DNA of 64,000 nucleotides from Triplophysa rosa (lineage: Eukaryota; Chordata; Actinopteri; Cypriniformes; Nemacheilidae), in NCBI RefSeq assembly GCF_024868665.1, contig NC_079907.1, positions 18,223,935 to 18,287,934 of the forward strand, given 5' to 3'. The notes beneath the pieces are model-generated. The model made no database searches and had not been told where the DNA came from. It was given only the letters and a program-made list of their open reading frames with translations. Of this stretch, positions 1-12,003 are shown one piece after another. Both the position numbers and the translations under genes were made by a program. Each line of letters starts with the position of its first letter. Position 1 is the stretch's first letter.

Positions 1-124
1 TAAAAAACGAGGGCTTGCAGAAATGAAACCTTCAGCAAACTTTTATGTGGATTTACTTGTACTCGACTTGTTCACCCCAATACTAGTAATGTGCAAAATA
101 AATAGGATACATTTTTGTTTCACG

Positions 125-225
125 GGGACCCACTGAAGTGCCTTGAAATGCGCAACTTTGATGTTTGACACAGGAAGTTAGGGAGGGACATTAAGAGGCT
201 CCCCCCTTTTCAAAATAAAGTTGGA
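125..225. repeat. Diverged short interspersed repeat copy
   Basis: This stretch aligns by eye with 62105-62220: both run from a GGWCCAYTGAAGTG-like start through a GAAAYGYGCA-like segment to a short C-rich and TTTTAAAAT-like block. They look like diverged copies of one non-autonomous family. Element ends are not clear here, so the boundaries are approximate. Confidence 0.35.
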
Positions 226-1973
226 ATTTTAAAAGAAGCTGAAGTCCAGGATGATTTCACACAAACCATTTATGCATATTGGTGGATGTGAGAGACTGTA
301 CATTTTAAATGATTGCATCTTCTAAATGCAAATTTTGTCAATATTTTGGAGTTTGCACTAGTTAAGATATCACATATTTATACTAAAAGACATTTTTTTT
401 CTGTCACGTTTCTTTATATTTTCCACCTTTTACAAACTATTTAGTTTATTTAGTTCATAATCGTATATGACCATGGCATGACCTGAACCCGCATTATGAT
501 TATTGGACAGTGAAAGTTTGGATGCACAATAAGAACAGAGGGATTAGCTAAATGCAGTTTAAAAATGTTTTATTTGGAGTATATTCAAATCGCAGGTCAG
601 CTACTGAAAAGTATTTCAACCACCCGATTACTGAAAAAATCTTTTCTCTGCCCAGAAATGTATTCATTGCAGTTTCAAACCAGCATATTGTAACAAAGCA
701 TAATGCAAATTCATTTTCATTTCCTTTGGCTCTTTATAAATATTTATGTTATCAAATCTCTTATCAGGATATTGCAGACAGCAACATATGCGTTTTTGGA
801 GAACAGACATTGTACAGAGATTGATTTTGGTTGTCTGAGCAGTTGTGGAAAGACAATGCCATGTCTAACATCTGAGCTTTGAGACAGACCAGCTCGCTTC
901 AATCCTGTAATGTGGTGTGAGTTCTCAACATTTGCTTGGATCTAAGAAGAGAGCAGGACGGACTCTTCGTCTGTACGGACAGAGATCTCCCGCTTACCTC
1001 TTTCAGACTTCTCATACATGCTCAAATAAAGAAGAGCCGGAATTAGACTGGCTCCAGCAGGAACACGCGTGAGGAAATTTTTACTATATTTGTCTCATAT
1101 AGTTTTTAAAAGTTAATTTAATGTCATCTCCTGTAATGTGTTTATAGACACAGCCAGTTTGGAACTGAAACAGTAGTGTTTCATTTGTCCAGTGAACTGA
1201 TCGAGTGCTGAAATATTGGGATTTGTAGAAGCCGCCATCTTGGCTCTGTGCCACCGACATCAGTGCTCCAGCAGGCATGATAGGAAAGCTTAATGAGGTA
1301 GTGTTATATCTGGAAACAGGATATAACACCCGCTGTATTCTGCCACCCTTCCTCCTACATCCACCGCCCCCTGTGGCTGTCCATCACTCTGTGACCGCTA
1401 AACAGATCTGCCCCCCCTTGCCTGGAAGTGCTTGAAATGGTCTGTCACACACAAGCAATGATCTTGTGCTCACATCACTGGCCAAAGATATCAGGGCACA
1501 TCACAACTGATCTAAGCATCCATCCGACTATCTAAAGCAGTCTGCAGTTTTTCCATAACTATGATGTTTTTTTGAAATTGGAGATGTTTTAGTGAATGTT
1601 CACGATGCTCTTTTCCATACAGAGAAAGTGAATGGTGACCATGGCTCTCAAAGAAATTTTCAGTGAACGACTTCTGTTTTGGTCTGTCTCTTTCGTATAG
1701 CTTTAGATGACTTGAAATATGGCATCATAGTAAATGACGGTGACGACAAAATATGAATTTTTAGGTGAATTATTCTTTTAATCATTACTGTGCACATCTT
1801 CTCCATTAAAGGAACAAAATGTAAGATTTTTTGCATTTAAATATCCCTATAAATGAAGATGATTTGTATGTCCTGTCAGATTGATGTCCAAACAACAACA
1901 ACAACTCCCATCATTCCATGCTCCACTGCATCATTAAGCTACATCTTTCTTATTGAAAATGACATATTATCCC
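226..1973. other. AT-rich intergenic DNA, no gene seen
   Basis: There is no convincing exon. The short ORFs at 552-824 and 1084-1329 lack any recognisable domain. A fragment resembling the inverted-repeat family ending in GGTGAACTATCCCTTTAA lies near 1755-1785. Confidence 0.4.
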
Positions 1974-2328
1974 TTTAAAGGTCCAATGTGTCATTTTTTG
2001 GAGGATCTATTGACAGAAATGCAATATAATTAATAATGTCTTCAGAGGTGTATGAAGACCTTACATAATGAAGCGTTATGTTTTTATTGCCTTAGAATGA
2101 GCTATTTCTATTTACATACACTGCGGGGTCCCCTGCATGGAACTCACCATGTTGTTTCTACAGGAGCCCTAAACGGACAAACTGCTTTACAGAGCACGTT
2201 TCGTAAATACGTTATCTCCTTCAGCAAAGAAGAGAAAACGACAACATCTTAGTTCTGTGTCAGCCACTAGTTGCAATTCACAACCTCACCGCTAGATGAC
2301 ACTAAATTTCATACACTGAACCTTTAAA
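1974..2328. mobile_element. Short TTAA-ended inverted-repeat element (family A)
   Basis: The element starts TTAAAGGTCCAATGTGTC and ends TTCATACACTGAACCTTTAA. The ends are imperfect inverted repeats, each beginning with TTAA. Internal landmarks include a GGAGGATCTATTGACAGAAA block, a TGTTGTTTCTACAG block and a CTTCAGCAAAGAAG block. The same left and right parts recur at 35856-38080, and a truncated reverse copy lies at 46023-46175. It has no coding capacity and is probably a non-autonomous DNA transposon. TTAA at both ends suggests a piggyBac-like target preference, but the superfamily is inferred. Confidence 0.6.
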
Positions 2329-2663
2329 AAGTTATCAGGCAACAGGAGAGTCATTTTGGGATTGAACAAATGAAGCTCTACGATTCTGCATGATTTCAAC
2401 TTTGCTAATCTGGATCTGGCTACCTAAATCTGGACGTTTATGACCTGAGATCAAAAAAGTTGGCAAAGGTAACGCAATTATTCTTTTCCCCACAGGCTCT
2501 AAAAGTTCAGTAAAGTTTTCTCAGTGCTCCGAGTTGTATTTTGACAGCTGGAGTCCCGGCCTTCTCCAGAGCGAGATGGCCTCATTGGAGTTCAGTATGA
2601 AATGACTCAATAGCCTGTAGGATACCAGAGCACAGTCAGAATGAATTCACACGCTTTTCAAAA

Positions 2664-2673
2664 CACACACACA

Positions 2674-2723
<50 letters not shown>
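2664..2723. repeat. (AC)n/(ACGC)n microsatellite
   Basis: This is an alternating purine-pyrimidine tract of AC units with an internal ACGC run. It creates a spurious valine/cysteine-rich ORF on the minus strand. Confidence 0.95.
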
Positions 2724-2725
<2 letters not shown>

Positions 2726-4910
2726 AACAAACAATTTGCTATACAGAGACCTAGCTGTGTCACGTTTTCTCCCCGGGACAGTTTCATTCACACTAGCATC
2801 TGTACCCTCAGGAACAGGACCCTGTGTGCACAAAGAAAATGTTCCTAATGCTGAACTGTACATTTAAAAATAGCAGCAGATAGCTTGAGGCAACACATTA
2901 AAGCATGGACAGGTCTAAAGGGTCAAGGTTTGACTGGTTAGCATGATCCTGTGGGCTTTTGACCATGCACATTTTTATGATGCCCATCAGCACTGTATGG
3001 ACGTCAGTTTTCTGTGGCTTCAGAGGATAGATCATAAAAAAGATGAACGACGCACCTTCATTCACTTCCATTGTAGAAAAATAAAGCCAAAATGTCTGAG
3101 ATATGGCTGCTGACATATTGCGCCGATGACATCATTTGGAGCCAGAGTCAGTAGTGAGCGTGATGTGGAGACATGGTATCAAGGTCCCGTCCATATTCCT
3201 CGATGACTCAGTCGCAAATGACGAAATCATGTTACCATGCCCTTTTATATAACATCTTATAACTAACTAAAACAAACAAACTTGAATATAAATTAACATG
3301 GTAATGACAGAAACCATCTTTGGCAAAATTATATTTGATGTGCAATTGGATTTTTTAGTTTGGCATGATTCCTGTTCATTTACATAAAGAAGGCGGGGTT
3401 TATGACATATACTGCAGCCAGCCACTAGGGGGCGATCAAATTAGTTTGGCTTCACTTTTCAGGACGTGTGAGACACACCTGCTTGAGAGTAATTAGTCAC
3501 ATTGCGTTTATGGCTTTGGTTGAGTGGTTAAAAGAACAATATTTAATTTTCGCAGCTTAAGGTCACAAAACAATAACGAAGACATAGCTTGATGATGCTG
3601 TGAAGCAACGTTGAATGAGTTTTGGGAGTATTCTTCAGCTCCACTGCTGATGGAAATCAATCCAACAAGACAAAAGTGAACAAAAAATAAAACACTATAC
3701 TAATATTTTTTGGATATTTAAATGCATAAATCGTACATATTGTGCCTTTAAAAAATGTTGACAATGTTGCATTCCCATCTAGATTAATGAAAATGCATAG
3801 GACTAGCTATCTCCAGGTATTATAGACATCCTCGGCCAGGTGTCTAGTTTCTCAGTCGCAAAGCTTTTGTGCAGAAGGAGAATTTTGCCATTTGAAATAT
3901 CTGTTGAAATAACTCTAACTTCATTGTTTTTGTCATCCTCTCATATGGGCTATCATTGGGATATCATTAGCAGAAGCTGCTATAGCTATTATCTTTTCTT
4001 GTGTCTTTGATGGATTTTGGACCCACTTTCTTTTACTAATAGGGGACATCATCGCGTAAGACATTCCATCAGTCTGTGTCCATCTGGAGCAATCTTTCAA
4101 TTTTATCTGATGTGCTTAATGTAGCAGTTTCAGCATATTGAGTGATTGAAACCTGATGTAAACGTCTACTATTAAGAAGTTTATTTTCTGAAGCAAACTT
4201 ACTTCTTGACTGTGTGGAAGGCATAGAGGTGTAAAGTACAAATACAAGTCCTATAAGTCTGAATATGTATATTTCTATGATCTGAAGTGATTTGGCTATG
4301 GCCTGTAGGGAGCACTGATGTGTTGTCAATAAAACACAAACAAACAAATGAATGCTCATGGAGTCTCCAGCATGCAGCTTTACTCAATTAACGCCTTGAT
4401 GGTGGAGCTGGACCCATTTCCATCTCCCACGGTGAGACCAGCTGGAGCGGCTGGGATACGGGTACGTGAGGGAGAACAGAACCTTGAAAACATAATGCTT
4501 TAGCATAGTTACTTTTTTGCATGCACTCATCTGCGGAGTGAATATTGATCTAATGTCCATGCATGGCTGGGTATGTATCGATTTACAGTCTTTAACAATA
4601 CAATAGATAGAGTTTTCAGGTTTTTTATTAACATAAAAGCACACGTCTCATCTTTCATAACCTGTTAAGCACATATGCGAATGAGCCTGGTGAACACAAA
4701 CACAGTTTCTGTTCCAAAAACTAGTCAGCTACCTAGAAAGGTAGCATTTTAAGGCATCATGCTTTCAACACATGGTTTACCAAAAAGTAAGGCATCTTAC
4801 AGTATGTTGTCACTTTAGATTTACATGACATAACATGCTCATGTATATACCATAATATACTACATTTACATTTTCAAAGAAATTAGACAACGTGATTACT
4901 TTTAAATATG
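2724..4910. other. Intergenic DNA, no gene seen
   Basis: No supported gene. Short ORFs at 4069-4644 (minus) have no domain, start context or splice support. Nothing else stands out apart from scattered AT-rich low-complexity sequence. Confidence 0.4.
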
Positions 4911-4916
4911 GCAGCG

Positions 4917-5055
4917 GCTATTTGCACTAAGTGTAAATAGCAATATATGCTATTTACACTAAGTTTAAACAGCAATAGGTTCTGCTTACACTACGTGCAA
5001 ATAGCAGCATTTCTTAGCAATATGCTATTTACACTAACCAAAAATAGCTGTATTT
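4917..5055. repeat. Cluster of ~25-bp palindromic units
   Basis: Four successive units are built on GCTATTTGCACT/AGTGTAAATAGC. The first (4917-4941) is palindromic with one mismatch. Related units start near 4948, 4983 and 5028. The cluster may be the core of a larger non-autonomous element, but its ends are not seen. Confidence 0.65.
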
Positions 5056-5059
5056 TTTT

Positions 5060-8030
5060 GGATTAAGTAAAAATAGTAGTTAGATGCTATTGGTACTTAT
5101 AAATAGTGGCAGATAACGTTACTATTTGCACCTCAGTATTGTTGTGCATTAAACATTCCCCTCCCTGGGAGCAGAGGCGTGTTTATAACACAAAATTCAC
5201 AAATTCCATCGAGGACACGATAGAAATCACTTACTTTTAACCTGGCGGACAATGGCAGATCGCCATATCTTGCCCTTCAGCAGGCAGTGCCCTAAGTGTG
5301 TGACATCACATGAAATCTATGGATTGCGTGTCTAGTCTCGGTGTGGAGTGCTATTTGTGTGTTGCATGGGGTTGCAACCTATGTTGAGTGTTCCATATCA
5401 GTCACTTATGTCTCATGATGGCTAGGATTTCGCCTTGGAAGGTAGTTCCCTCGATACAGATATGGAGCTAGTGTCACAAAAACATCTCACAACGTCAAGT
5501 CTCTTGAGATGCCATCCCTAAACATGGCAAAACATTAAAGTCATTAAATGGGAACTTTAAAGCTGACCGTGTGGAAAACAGTGTGGGAGTAATTATCTGT
5601 AAAAATAGCTGTGTGTGTGTGTGTACACGTGCTTGTCAGTGTGGACGGTTTGCACACTATTGCTGACCTTTCCCGATGGCAGGATCTTCTCCGTTTCACT
5701 GAAAATGGATGACGTTGATTTTCGTTTTAGTTCGCCAGCGATTTGGTCCTGCTTGCTGGATGAAATACAATAGCTCCTTGATAAACACACACATTTGTGA
5801 AAACGGACCGCCAAAACGGCTAAATTTGAGCTTGTACTAACATCTAATGTCAATATCTGATTTCTTTGGTCACGTCTGCTTTTTTCAAGGTCCCTGATGC
5901 TTCGTGTGGTACGAACCGCACGCCACAAGTGATATCTGCGAGAACAACATCAGTATTGATATCTCATCGGCATTATTAAAATCCGAGTCGTTTTTATGAG
6001 GTAAAAATCGAACCGAAAGTGCTTAGTCATGCTTCATCCTACAAAATGGTTGAAATGTCACACTGTTGGGGCTCACGTCACAATCCCTGTGTTATCAATA
6101 TGATGTGACAAAGTACAGTTTTAAGCTGATTTATTGGTTTAGTCGTAGTTTACTATTGCAAATTATACAGGAACAAAGCATACAGAATCATTTCCACGTT
6201 GACAACCTGAATGAACAAAAAATATCTCGCCGGTTGCCGAAAGGTTCCCCGTACGTTTCCCTCACCCAGCGGGACATCTGATTGGCTGGCATGGGGCCAG
6301 GCCAGAAATAAATTGTTTGTCTTGGTCGAGTGTGCTTGACGTTTGAATCTGCTGAGCGCAGGAGCAATGTTCCTAGTGTCGTAGTTAGTATGTGAGGTAA
6401 TGAGATCTTCCCTGCTCAGGTTCACGCTGACCTAATTCTGTCACCACTAAAGAACTTTTCCCATATCTTTGCAGGACACTATAACATATTATTTGGCGTT
6501 AAAACTAGAGGTAATAAAACTAGTCGTGTCGTCGGATGCCAAACATTTAATAACTGTTTCAGCACCTGATCTCAGGTTTCCTAGGAACCATCGTACCCAG
6601 CTGGTTGACTTCGGCAGCAAACAAACGTGCAAACAAATAAATTGAAACGAAGGATTCTAAACATCAGGTGAACTGCAGCCAAACGCACAGCTGTTGGTCC
6701 ATGATATCCCTCCTTTGAAATATACATGAAAAAGTCATGCCAGATGAGTTAAACAGATGGTGTCATTTGTTTTAATTTTCCACCGCGTCAAGGCTATCAC
6801 CTAAATTGTCTTTCAGGGTTTTTTAAAGCATCGGCTATTGTTGTCTGCTGCTAAGTTGTCCCAGAAATGACCCCTCGACCCCCGTGACACACCCCTTCAG
6901 ACTGCTCTTCCAATCACACGTGTCATTTCCATGACAGTGGATGGCTGGCTAAAGTATCACTTGGAGATGGTCACCATGACAACATTAAAGGACACATGGC
7001 GGAATAATTTGACAGGTGGACGGTGTTGTAGGCACATCCTACATTCATTAATGTTTTTTCCGGAATGTTTAATAGAAACCTAATAATTCTTTGGTGTTTG
7101 CATTTAAATGCAGGAAAATCAGTTTGACTAATAATAACATAGCACAGCGTGATGCTGTTGGTCAGTCAGGAAAAAAATGTGATGTTCTGACCTTTTTTAC
7201 TGATGCTTTACTGAAGCTGGAGGTGTAAGATATACTACCCAAACCTTCAAAACCATCAAGGCATTAATACTTGCATAATGCCTGTGTTTGATAAAGTAAC
7301 AGATCCTATAAATGGAGTGGACAGAGTTATACAGCTGTTCGTTCCCTCTCCTTGGCTTCTTTCTGGTCATTTAGAGAAGAACAATTGTGTCCTGTGGATC
7401 TGACACCACTCCAAGGATCCGTGCCACCTCAGGCATGCAGAGCACTGCTGCCGTTCTGATAAAACTTTCATGAGGAGGAGGAACAATTTGGAACTCAGTT
7501 TCAGATTAATAAATGGAGAAGATCATACACATGCATTTCCAGTGTTTGTTTTGAGGCTTACCTTGTCTTTTAGGTCAAGTTTCTGTTTCACTCGACACCC
7601 GACTGGTCCTGGTCCACCCATAACAACGCTTGTTAAACCAATGATGTGAGTATGGAGGTAGTACTTTCTCCTGCCTGAAAGGATGACAGATTAGAAGGAG
7701 TGTTTGAAATCAGTCAGTGTTTTTGCAGTTCTGTTCTGCTATAAATTGTGTGTCATTTCAACAAACTAATGGCAATTCCTAACAATTTTATGAGGTGGAT
7801 TATTTGTATGTCTCGGCAGTTCCAGAAGTGCTTGAGTTTTTTTCTCTAAAAGAGCAAATTTCTCCAGCATGGCATGTCCCGCTGTTCTCGTGGGTGCAAT
7901 ACACTCATCGAGGAGGAGGGGGATGGACACGAGGTCTGCTTCCAGTACGCTGGGGCAGCCCTTGTGGATACGTCCTGCCCGCACTGAGGGCGGTTGACGA
8001 TTCAGATGCCACGAGTGGCTGTGTTCCCAT
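5060..8030. other. Intergenic DNA with degenerate repeats
   Basis: The longest ORF is a minus-strand 111-codon frame at 5593-5928 that runs into a GT microsatellite and has no recognisable domain. The ORFs at 6066-6425 and 7766-8106 look equally random. Several repeat-like blocks probably derive from old elements that I cannot assign. Confidence 0.35.
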
Positions 8031-8038
8031 GGGACTCA

Positions 8039-8170
8039 GGGCGTTTTCACACCTGTGTATCGATTGCTTTGTTCCGAAACCGGGGGTTAAATCGCTACAA
8101 TATTGAAATTTATTTTAGTTCGGTTCGCATTCACAAGGCAATATTTCCAAACAGACCAAACTTTGTTAAT
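8039..8170. repeat. Fragment of a DNA transposon with GCGTTTTCACACC end
   Basis: GGCGTTTTCACACCTG is followed by a segment rich in TTCGGTTCG-like and CAGACC-like words. This is typical of a teleost non-autonomous transposon class whose ends read ...TTCACACC. A second related fragment lies at 8745-8905, where TTTCACACG is followed by ACCGAACCG. The two could be parts of one element split by the insertions between them. The assignment rests on memory of the motif. Confidence 0.35.
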
Positions 8171-8289
8171 AAAAGTCACGTGCGAGTAAACTCTCCTTCG
8201 ATTGGTCAGAGTGCATCTGTTTATTTTCCAGCCGGTAACGCGAGTGATAATGAGCGTCAGCTGCGCGTTGTCTCGTGTATCTCACGGCA

Positions 8290-8501
8290 GAGCTCGGGAA
8301 GCATAAAAGGAGGAGAAGGATGAGAGAGAACCAGGCCTGGATTTTATGTTATGTTTTATTGTGTTTGTGTGGCCGGCAGTCGACTGTGAGGGAGCTGTCA
8401 GCACTTTACTTTCATTTTGTTGTTTGTTTATTTTATTAAAAGTTTGGTTTAACGTTTGCCGGTTCCCGCCTCGTTCCATCCTTACTTTGAACATTGTTAC
8501 A
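8290..8501 (+). mobile_element. Probable solo/partial LTR remnant
   Basis: A promoter-like part is followed by a TTTATTAAAAGTTTGG polyadenylation-like region, a GGTTCCCGCCTCG block and a terminal TTGTTACA. This layout resembles the 3' part of teleost retrotransposon LTRs. No matching second LTR or target duplication was found. Confidence 0.35.
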
Positions 8502-8570
8502 GGGTGCCATTAGCAAAACAATCCCTTTTGCGTCACGCAACTTTACATAATTACCCATCATACATTGTGA

Positions 8571-8725
8571 TACATTTACATTTAGTCATTTAGCAGACGC
8601 TTTTATCCAATGCGACTTACAACGAGTATAAGGAGCAATAAGCGATATGTCATACAGGAGCAATAATGCAATAGGTGCCAATACAAAGTTACTAGTTTCA
8701 ACAAAAGCTAGACCACTACCTGTTG
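8571..8725 (-). mobile_element. SINE/LINE fragment with L2-type 3' tail
   Basis: Read on the minus strand, this ends in the conserved L2-like 3' tail: TAAGTCGC, then GGATAAAAGCGTCTGCTAAATG. The loop motif GGATA flanked by GCG/CGC pairs is the stem-loop recognised by L2-clade reverse transcriptases such as eel UnaL2. The body upstream of the tail is short and unassigned, so it could be a SINE or a 5'-truncated LINE. Confidence 0.6.
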
Positions 8726-8948
8726 AGAGAAAGAGAGATACAGTCTGGTTCGTTGGTCCGTTGGGTCGGATGGCTTTCACACGTCTACCGAACCGCTCCA
8801 GAGTTCGTTTGCAATCGGGGCGAGACCACCTTGTTCAGGCGGTCTCGGAGCGATTGTTTTGGGGCGGATCCTAGCGTGATTGCCATATTCACATCGCCCT
8901 CAGCCACCACCTCGTCTGCTTCCCGTTCCGTGACAGCAGTGGCTATGG

Positions 8949-8986
8949 CCTGAGTGGGGGGGCGCCAAAACGCCCCCCCACTCAGG
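8949..8986. repeat. Perfect 16-bp GC-rich hairpin
   Basis: Two perfect 16-base arms (8949-8964 and 8971-8986, each with a run of seven G or C) surround a 6-base loop. It lies at the left edge of the recognisable DIRS-like sequence. Confidence 0.9.
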
Positions 8987-9190
8987 CGGCCCCCCAGAAG
9001 AAGACATCGAAGAGGAGACCACCACCCCGTCAGCAGCCGCGGCGGAAGCCGAAACGGCCCTCATGGGAAGACCCCAGGGAGATCGAGAATACCTTCGGGC
9101 CCGACCCCAGCCATTCCATCGCTGGTTAGTCGATCCAGGACAGCTCCTGCCCCGTCCCAACAGCCCACTTCTAAGAGTTTTCTCTCTCTC

Positions 9191-9466
9191 TGGGTGTTTA
9201 TCACAGCCGCTCTCACCCTCTACATGACTGTGTTCGGCAACTCGACGTTGCGTCACGGCGAGACCCAATATCGAGGATAATCAGCAGCCTAAGCACTCTC
9301 AATCGATGGTGCATTGTGCTACATCATCGTCTGGGTATTATCACAGCTGCTCTCACCCTCTACACGACGGTGTTCGGCAACTCAACGTTGAGGCGAGACC
9401 CAATGTCGAGGATAATCATCAGCCTAAGCACTCTCAATCGATGGTGCGTTGTGCTACATCATCGCC
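9191..9466 (+). repeat. Tandem duplication of ~138 bp within the DIRS-like element
   Basis: Unit 1 (9191-9331) and unit 2 (9332-9466) are close copies, each running from TGGGTRTTATCACAGC-like sequence to CTACATCATCG. Unit 2 has a small deletion around the CGTTGMGKCRCGGCG segment. The duplication falls in the gag-like part. Confidence 0.9.
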
Positions 9467-9633
9467 AGGCAGGTAAAACAGCAGAGCTGATCTCCTCTCT
9501 GGGGGCCCCCCGCGGCGAGGGATCCGCACTGCCAGCCATTGAACCACCCCCCGGGAGGTCGATGAAGCAGAACGTACCCCTAGCCTCACTGTCTCAGTCC
9601 CTGGGAGCCTGACAAGAGCTTCCCAAACCGTCA

Positions 9634-11090
9634 CGGTGACTACGGGATACGATCCGTTTTGGCTACGCAGTCCAACTCCTCAGACGCCCGCCCAAGTTTC
9701 GGGGCATCCTCTCAAACCTCAGTCAGAGGCAAGGATGCTCCCATGCTTCGGGCCGAGGTTGCCACCCCTCTGGTGAGGAAGCAATCGTGCTCGTCCCTCT
9801 AGCCGAGATGTTCAACGGGTTTTACAGCCCGTACTTCATCGTCCCCAAAAAGGGGGTTTCTAGATCTGCGTACCCTGAACAGGCACCTACTCAAGCTGCT
9901 GTTCAGGATGCTCACGCAGAAGCGCATCCTGGCATCTATCAGATGTCAAGATTGGCTCATGGAAATCGACCTGAAGGACGCTTACTTTCATGTCTCGATT
10001 CTCCCTCTTCATCGCCCGTTCCTACGGTTCGCTTTCGAGGGTCGGACATATTAGTACAGAGTCCTCTCTTTCGGTCTGTCCCTGTCCCCACGAGTCTTCA
10101 CGAAGATCGTGGAAGCCGCCCTCACTCCCCTCAGGGAGAGAGGTGTGCGGGTACTAAACTATCTCGACGACTGGCTCATTTTGACACACTTGCGAGATCT
10201 GTTATGTACACACAGGGACCTAGTGCTTCGGCACCCAGATCGATTGGGACCACAGGTCAACCGAGAAAAGCTCTCCCCTGTGCAGCATCCACTTTCTTGG
10301 TATGGAACTCAACTCTGTCTCCATTACAGCACGACTGACTACAGAGCTCACTCAGTCAGTGTTGAACTGCCTGGAATATTTCAAGCAGTCAACGGGCCCC
10401 CTGAAACAATTTCAGAGGCTCCTGGGCACATGGCATCCTCGGCGGTGGTGATACCCCTCGGGTTGATGCACATGAGACCGCTCCAACACTGGCTACAGAG
10501 TCGAGTTCCCTGGAGAGCGTGGCACACCGGCAGCAAGGCGAATGGTGATTACGCCTCTCTGCCAACGCACCATAACCCCTTGGTCTTCAATGACCTTTCT
10601 ACGGATGGGGGTTCCTCTCGGGCAGGTCACGAGGCGCGTCGTGGTGACTATAGACGCCTCCCTGCAGGGTTGGGGTGCCGTGTGCAATGGACCTGTTCGC
10701 CTCCCTGGACACCACCCATTGCCCGCTAGGGTACTTCCCGACTGAGGCCCCCCTCGGCACGGATGCTCTAGCGCACAGCTGGCCGGGGACAAGCGGAAAT
10801 ACGCCTTCCCCCCAGTGAGCCTCATTGCACAGACCCTGTGCAAGGTCAGGGAAGAGGAGCAGCAAGTGTACTAGTTGCGCCATACTGGCCCAACCGGACT
10901 TGGTTCTCGGAGCTAATGCTCTTGACGACAGGTCCTCCCTGGCCGATTCCCCTGACGAAGGACCTGCTTTCCCAGGGGAAGGGCACGTTATGGCATCCCA
11001 GGCCAGACCTCTGGAACTTCCATGTCTGGGCCCTGGACGGAACGAGGATATCCTGAGTGGCCTACCCACTGCGACGGTTAAGACCATCAC
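9634..11090 (+). pseudogene. DIRS reverse transcriptase/RNase H region, frame-broken
   Basis: In family terms this polymerase copies the element's RNA into DNA. The N-terminal linker and GFYSPYFIVPKKG lie at about 9640-9857. The frame then shifts and loses a few residues before the DLRTLNRHLLKLL segment. The motif A block DLKDAYFHV (about 9970) follows in that second frame and runs to a stop just after the FAFEGR segment (about 10050). A third frame (10109-10729) holds the catalytic NYLDDW (10157-10174). The RNase H part has VTIDASLQGWGAV (from 10645) in yet another frame. A last piece with VAPYWPNRTWF and WHPRPDLWN (10838-11056) is the conserved connector between RNase H and recombinase in fish DIRS elements. 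At least three frameshifts make it a pseudogene. Confidence 0.85.
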
Positions 11091-11239
11091 TCAGGCTAAG
11101 TGTAAGTGGTGCCTCTTCTCATCCTGGTGCTCTTCTCGAAGAGAAGACCCACGGAGTTGCTCGATTGGGAACATGCTGCCCTTCCAGAGACTCGAGAGTA
11201 ATCTCTTCCTTTCCACACTGAACGTGTATGTAGTCGCTA

Positions 11240-11978
11240 TTGCCGCTCATCACGACCCAGTTGCTAGTTAGGCTACCGCCTCACCCGCGCTCCGTGCCCT
11301 CTTGCGACCTTGATGCAGTCCTGGAGCCCCTCGGAGATGCCGCTCTTTCTCACCTCACGATGAAGACGGCTCTCCAGATGGCGCTAAAGAGGGTAGCGGA
11401 CCTACAAGCATTCTCTGTGTCCACTGATTGCCTAGAACTCGGGCACGGAGATTCTCACGCTATCCTGAGACCCCGGCCCGGCTACGTTCCCAATGTTCCC
11501 ACCACTCCCCCTAGACACCAGGTGGTGAACTTACAGGCGCTCCCCACCGGGGGAAGACCCAACCCCATCCGTGTTGAGTCCAGCATTGCGCCTCTACTTG
11601 GACTGCACACAGAGCCGCAGGAGCTCTGAGCAGCTCTTTGTCTGTTTTGGAGATCAGCAGGGAGGGCTGTCTCAAACAGAGATTGGCGCACTGGATCATG
11701 GACGCCGTCACTACGGCGTACCTGTTCTAAGATCGCCCGTGCCCACTGGCAGTGAGAGCTCACTCCACACGGAGTATAGCCTCCTCGTGGGCACTGGCTC
11801 GAGGCGCCTCTCTGGCAGACATCTGCAGAGCTGCGGGTTGGGCTACACCCAACACCTTCGCGAGGTCCTACAGCCTCTGCGTAAAACTGGTATCAGCTCG
11901 AGTCATGCAGGGCATCAGATAAGACCGACGGCCAGTAGGGTGTACGCCTATGACAGTACCTTCCCCCATTTTTTCTAG
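11240..11978 (+). pseudogene. DIRS tyrosine recombinase region, frame-broken
   Basis: In DIRS elements this enzyme integrates circular cDNA and does not duplicate the target. The N-terminal half (11240-11629) contains LTMKTALQMAL, RVADLQAFSVS and LRPRPGYVPNVP, equivalent to the core-binding part and catalytic-domain start. The C-terminal half (about 11690-11900) has the active-site block VRAHSTRSIASSWA (HxxR: H at 11761, R at 11770), then ADICRAAGW and FARSYSL with the candidate nucleophilic tyrosine codon at 11869-11871. A stop after the AYLF segment and frame changes separate the halves, so the enzyme is broken although its signature residues survive. Confidence 0.8.
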
Positions 11979-12003
11979 GTGGGTAAGACCAACAGAAAGG
12001 GAA

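Noticed and set aside
5593..5928. 111-codon minus-strand ORF
   Set aside because: No domain, ends in a GT microsatellite, no splice or promoter support.
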